Positions 61,187 to 64,000 of a stretch of DNA of 64,000 nucleotides are shown one piece after another. Position numbers and translations under genes: made by a program. The notes under the pieces are model-generated. The model was not told the DNA's origin and searched no databases. It saw only the letters and a program-made list of their open reading frames with translations. Position 1 is the stretch's first letter. Each line of letters begins with the position of its first letter. Source of the DNA: Leadbetterella sp040829825 (GTDB lineage Bacteria; Bacteroidota; Bacteroidia; Cytophagales; Spirosomataceae); NCBI RefSeq assembly GCF_040829825.1, contig NZ_JBFOLH010000020.1. One strand, 5' to 3'.

Positions 61187-62068
61187 ATGGAGAAAATATA
61201 TTTGAGCGATTCCGGACCCAAAGTCTCTAAAGCCTTATACTCTTTGTGGCGCTGGGAGGAAATGACCGAATTTGACGAAGCAGAGGCGAGGCGCATTTTT
61301 TCCATGTGCCTGGGTTTAGGGATCAATACATTTGAATTTTCGGCTTCCGGTAAAAACGACCGTATCCATAAAGTTTTCTTTGATACCATTGCCGAAAATG
61401 ATTTTGACCGTAAAGACCTGGTCATCCTGGCCCGGCTCGGTAAAGAAACGACCCCGGACGGTATTGAGATCATCGACCAGTCAAGAAATGCACTCGTACG
61501 GCAGCTCGACACCTTCCTGAAAAAATCAGGAAAGGAATACCTTGATATCCTGCTGCTCGACGGCCTGGATTATATTACGGAGATTGAAGCCATTGCCGGC
61601 ACCCTCGATTACCTGGTACACACCGGGGTGGTGAAGCACATCGGGGTGGCCAATTTCACGTCTTCCCAGTACCGGCTGCTGAAATCGGTGCTCGATATGC
61701 CTATCGTAACCAATCACCTTGAGTTTAACCTGCTTAACCCGGAGGCCATTTTCGACGGGCGCCTTGACGAGATCAAGGAGTCGTTCGGGAAACCCCTGGT
61801 GTGGGCCCCATTGGCCGGGGGAGATATCCTGGAAGGTACCTCCCTTGACCGGGTAGCCCTGCGCGAAGCCCTGGCCGAAATAGCCGGGGAGCTCGATACC
61901 AACGTAGAGCAGGTGGCGGTAGCCTGGCTGCTGAATCTCGGCATGCTGCCCATCATCGGGTCACCCAATGAAGCGAGGATCAAAAACGTGGCAGCGGCCA
62001 CCAATGTAAGGCTCTCGCATCAGCAATGGTATCGTTTATTCAGCTTAGTGAGCAGATTACGCAAATGA
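61187..62068 (+). CDS. Aldo/keto reductase-like protein without the catalytic tetrad
   Basis: A 293-residue TIM-barrel protein similar to the YdhF branch of aldo/keto reductases: VVKHIGVANFTSSQYRLLKSVL, VTNHLEFNLLNPE, KPLVWAPLAGGDIL, EQVAVAWLLNLGMLPIIGS and the end SHQQWYRLF. The usual catalytic residues are changed: Asp of FDxADxYG is E50 (GINTFEFSASG), the Tyr is absent, the Lys of the third strand is R83 (ILARLG) and the His of LLIHRPD is D125 (LLLDGLD). It probably does not reduce carbonyls, although the NADPH end of the barrel seems kept. It overlaps the aminotransferase gene by 4 bases (ATGA) and is preceded by a terminator. Confidence 0.82.
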   Translation: MEKIYLSDSGPKVSKALYSLWRWEEMTEFDEAEARRIFSMCLGLGINTFEFSASGKNDRIHKVFFDTIAENDFDRKDLVILARLGKETTPDGIEIIDQSRNALVRQLDTFLKKSGKEYLDILLLDGLDYITEIEAIAGTLDYLVHTGVVKHIGVANFTSSQYRLLKSVLDMPIVTNHLEFNLLNPEAIFDGRLDEIKESFGKPLVWAPLAGGDILEGTSLDRVALREALAEIAGELDTNVEQVAVAWLLNLGMLPIIGSPNEARIKNVAAATNVRLSHQQWYRLFSLVSRLRK

Positions 62069-63198
62069 CCTCCAGACTTCCTGCGGTAGGCACCAGCATA
62101 TTTACCCGTATGACAGCCTTGGCCAATTCGGTCAATGCCATTAACCTGGCACAGGGTTTTCCGGGCTTCGAGCCTGACCCACTGCTGGCCGAACGCCTGT
62201 CTTACCATGCTTCACACGGCAAAAACCAGTATTCTCCGGCCGCAGGTGTACCCGAGCTGAGAGAGCAGCTGGCTGCTAAATACGGCTACCGCGCGGATAC
62301 AGAAATTACGGTTACCGCAGGAGCATCCGAGGCCTTGTTTTCGGCCATTGCCAATGTGGTTTCACCCGGCGATGAAGTGATTATCATAGAACCGGCCTAT
62401 GATTTGTACGTACCGGCCGTACAATTGCAGGGGGGAATCCCCGTTTTTGTAAAAATGAAATACCCCGGCTTCAGCATCGACTGGCAGGAAGTGAGCGACA
62501 GCATCACTACGCGCACCCGGCTGATCCTGCTGAATACGCCGCATAATCCTACCGGGAAGGTGTTGACCGCCGCCGATATTTCTGCCCTGGAAGACATCGT
62601 ATCCCGCCACCCCCAGCTGCTGCTGGTCAGTGATGAGGTGTACGAGCACATCCTGTTTGACGACCGTGAGCATCTTTCCCCGGGCAGCAGCCCGGTGCTT
62701 CGTGAACGCACGTTTATCTGTAATTCTTTCGCCAAAACCTATCATATCACCGGCTGGAAGACCGGCTATTGCCTGGCCCCGGAAAACCTGACCCGTGAAT
62801 TGCGGAAAGTACACCAGTATATCACTTTCTGTACGTTCACCCCGGCCCAGTATGCCCTGGCCGACTACCTGGAAAGCACCACCACCCACCTGGCTCTTTC
62901 GGAGTTCTACCGGAAAAAGAAAGACCTCTTTCTCAACGCCCTGGATACTGAAGTTTTCCGTCCGCTGCCATCTGAAGGAACCTTCTTTCAGAACCTGTCT
63001 TATGCGCATCTTTCGCAGCAGCCGGATATAGACGCCAGCATCCTGCTGACAGAAAAAGCCGGTGTGGCCTCCATTCCCACTTCGGTGTTTTACGCTGACG
63101 GTACCGACCACCGGATTCTCCGTTTCTGCTTTGCCAAAGACGATGAAACACTGGTTGAGGCGGCGCAAAGATTGAACCGTGCCGGCCGGTTTTTATAA
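62065..63198 (+). CDS. Methionine aminotransferase (YbdL-like, class I/II PLP enzyme)
   Basis: A 377-residue aminotransferase. The N-terminus MTSRLPAVGTSIFTRMTALANSVNAINLAQGFPGFEPDP is that of the YbdL group, which favours methionine and aromatic residues as donors. Further markers are YSPAAGVPELREQLA, LLNTPHNPTGKVL, VSDEVYEHILFDD and the PLP lysine in SFAKTYHITGWKTGYCL. The ATG at 62065 overlaps the upstream stop codon (ATGA), so translation is coupled; a longer frame starting inside the upstream gene is not needed. It could complete the methionine salvage path or degrade methionine. Confidence 0.92.
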   Translation: MTSRLPAVGTSIFTRMTALANSVNAINLAQGFPGFEPDPLLAERLSYHASHGKNQYSPAAGVPELREQLAAKYGYRADTEITVTAGASEALFSAIANVVSPGDEVIIIEPAYDLYVPAVQLQGGIPVFVKMKYPGFSIDWQEVSDSITTRTRLILLNTPHNPTGKVLTAADISALEDIVSRHPQLLLVSDEVYEHILFDDREHLSPGSSPVLRERTFICNSFAKTYHITGWKTGYCLAPENLTRELRKVHQYITFCTFTPAQYALADYLESTTTHLALSEFYRKKKDLFLNALDTEVFRPLPSEGTFFQNLSYAHLSQQPDIDASILLTEKAGVASIPTSVFYADGTDHRILRFCFAKDDETLVEAAQRLNRAGRFL

Positions 63199-63236
63199 GA
63201 ACGGTATTATTTTTACCCAAAAATTAAATTTATCGT

Positions 63237-63875
63237 ATGACAAATCCCGTATTGATACTGGGTGCCGGCAGGCTCGGCAGGCTGGCCCTCGATATATTCT
63301 CCGGCAATGACGTGCTGGTTTACGGCTTTCTTGATGAAAACAAGGCGCTTCATAATACAGAAATCTCGGAGGTGCTGGTTCTCGGCGACATCCAGGATGA
63401 AAGCTACCTGGGCATTATCGGCAATAAAACAGAGGCCTTTGTAGCCATTGAACACCGGGCGGCAAAAGAAAAAACCGTTAAGCAGCTCCTGGAGCAAAAG
63501 AAAACCATGCCGGTAAACGCCGTGCACAATAAAGCCGTGGTTTCTGAAGATGCTGAAGTAGGTCACGGAATACTGGTTGCTGCAGGGGCAGTGATCAACC
63601 CGGGCGCTAAGATCGGTAACCATTCGGTTATCCTCTCCGGAGCGGTGATCGATACGGCAGCCGTGATCGGTGAATACAGCGAGATCGGTACCGGAGCCGT
63701 GATCAATTCCGATGCCGAAATCGGCAAAGGGGCCTTCATAGGCAGCGGTGCAGTGATCGTTTCAGGCATCAAAATAGGCAAAAACGCTCGGGTAGGCGCC
63801 GGTTCTGTGGTGATTGAAGACGTAAAAGACGGCCAGACGGTATTTGGTAACCCGGCAGCAGAAGTAGGCAAATAA
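63237..63875 (+). CDS. NeuD/PglD-type sugar O/N-acetyltransferase
   Basis: A 212-residue acyltransferase. An N-terminal Rossmann-like PglD_N domain (VLILGAGRLGRLALDIF, VYGFLDEN) is followed by a left-handed beta helix with hexapeptide repeats (about residues 100-205: VVSEDAEVGHGILVAAGAVINPGAKIGNHSVI). The histidine of GNHSVILSG matches the catalytic-base position of NeuD/PglD. It would acetylate an amino sugar or sialic acid-like sugar for surface glycans; the acceptor is unknown. It stands 38 bases after the aminotransferase, with a degenerate -7 element in between, so it may be a separate unit. Confidence 0.88.
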   Translation: MTNPVLILGAGRLGRLALDIFSGNDVLVYGFLDENKALHNTEISEVLVLGDIQDESYLGIIGNKTEAFVAIEHRAAKEKTVKQLLEQKKTMPVNAVHNKAVVSEDAEVGHGILVAAGAVINPGAKIGNHSVILSGAVIDTAAVIGEYSEIGTGAVINSDAEIGKGAFIGSGAVIVSGIKIGKNARVGAGSVVIEDVKDGQTVFGNPAAEVGK

Positions 63876-63926
63876 GAGTAAGTGAAAAACTAAAAGAGAA
63901 AAGTTAAAAGTTAAGGAACATTCTTC

Positions 63927-64000
63927 TGTCAGTGCCTGAAATAAGTTGACCGATTTTAAGGGAGGAACAAACTTAAAATTGGTATAACAATGGGAAAGAT
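63927..64000 (+). mobile_element. Possible left end of an insertion sequence
   Basis: The last 74 bases begin TGTCAGTGCCTGAAATAAG and hold GGGAGGAAC then an ATG at 63990 with only four codons visible. A TG-start terminal sequence followed ~60 bases later by a start codon is the layout of IS3-like elements. The element is cut by the window edge, so neither the transposase nor the other end can be checked. Confidence 0.3.

Noticed and set aside
1..64000. tRNA, rRNA, CRISPR arrays, prophage or restriction-modification genes
   Set aside because: None seen on reading; no tandem spacer-repeat structure or cloverleaf sequence was recognised.

Overview
This is a 64 kb stretch of chromosomal DNA from a member of the Bacteroidota, most likely the Cytophagales. 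The signs are promoters of the TTTG-N19-21-TAnnTTTG type, an HmuY-family haem protein, a fused CcoN-CcoO oxidase subunit with a mono-haem CcoP, an 80-residue F1 epsilon subunit, a YpdA-type flavoprotein, and TonB/OmpA proteins with carboxypeptidase-like regulatory domains. No rRNA, tRNA, CRISPR array or prophage was seen. The only hint of a mobile element is the last ~75 bases.

Layout. 1-3.4 kb: the end of an hmuY gene, a Fur-type regulator, a [2Fe-2S] protein and an exported beta-propeller. 3.5-10.4 kb: glutamate dehydrogenase, a short-chain dehydrogenase, a SixA phosphatase coupled to a 44-residue membrane peptide and a trehalase-like lipoprotein, a KASIII-like enzyme and an orphan sensor kinase. 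10.5-16.5 kb: an exonuclease, then nuoKLMN without the rest of complex I. 16.6-22 kb: a very alanine-rich lipoprotein, a degenerate M16 protein, ruvX, recG and an unassigned kinase-like protein. 22-29.5 kb: gamma-glutamyltransferase, the threonine-to-glycine pair (kbl, tdh), dinD, atpDC and a DksA-like protein. 29.7-38.7 kb: typA, ahcY, a hydrolase/dipeptidase/lipoprotein operon, a LuxE-like enzyme, ypdA and a DUF5606 protein.

38.9-49.9 kb is the most coherent block, a complete cbb3 oxidase locus: ccoNO-ccoQ-ccoP-ccoG-fixH-safE on the plus strand, a convergent PAS sensor kinase and response regulator, then ccoI-ccoS. The response regulator is a receiver fused to a CRP/FNR-type DNA-binding module, a FixJ-FixK combination in one polypeptide. 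Each of the three transcription units of this block has an ATGA-N6-TCAT palindrome upstream, which suggests a self-contained control circuit for micro-oxic respiration.

50-64 kb: peroxiredoxin with an AhpD-like partner, hemA, a TonB-type outer-membrane protein, a sterol-desaturase-family protein, a NamZ muramidase, an A-type Fe-S assembly protein, an OmpA/WD40 protein, hemE, then an operon of an aldo/keto-reductase-like protein that has lost its catalytic residues and a methionine aminotransferase, preceded by a structured leader ending in a terminator. A NeuD-like acetyltransferase follows. Several intergenic regions carry imperfect long hairpins belonging to at least three repeat families.
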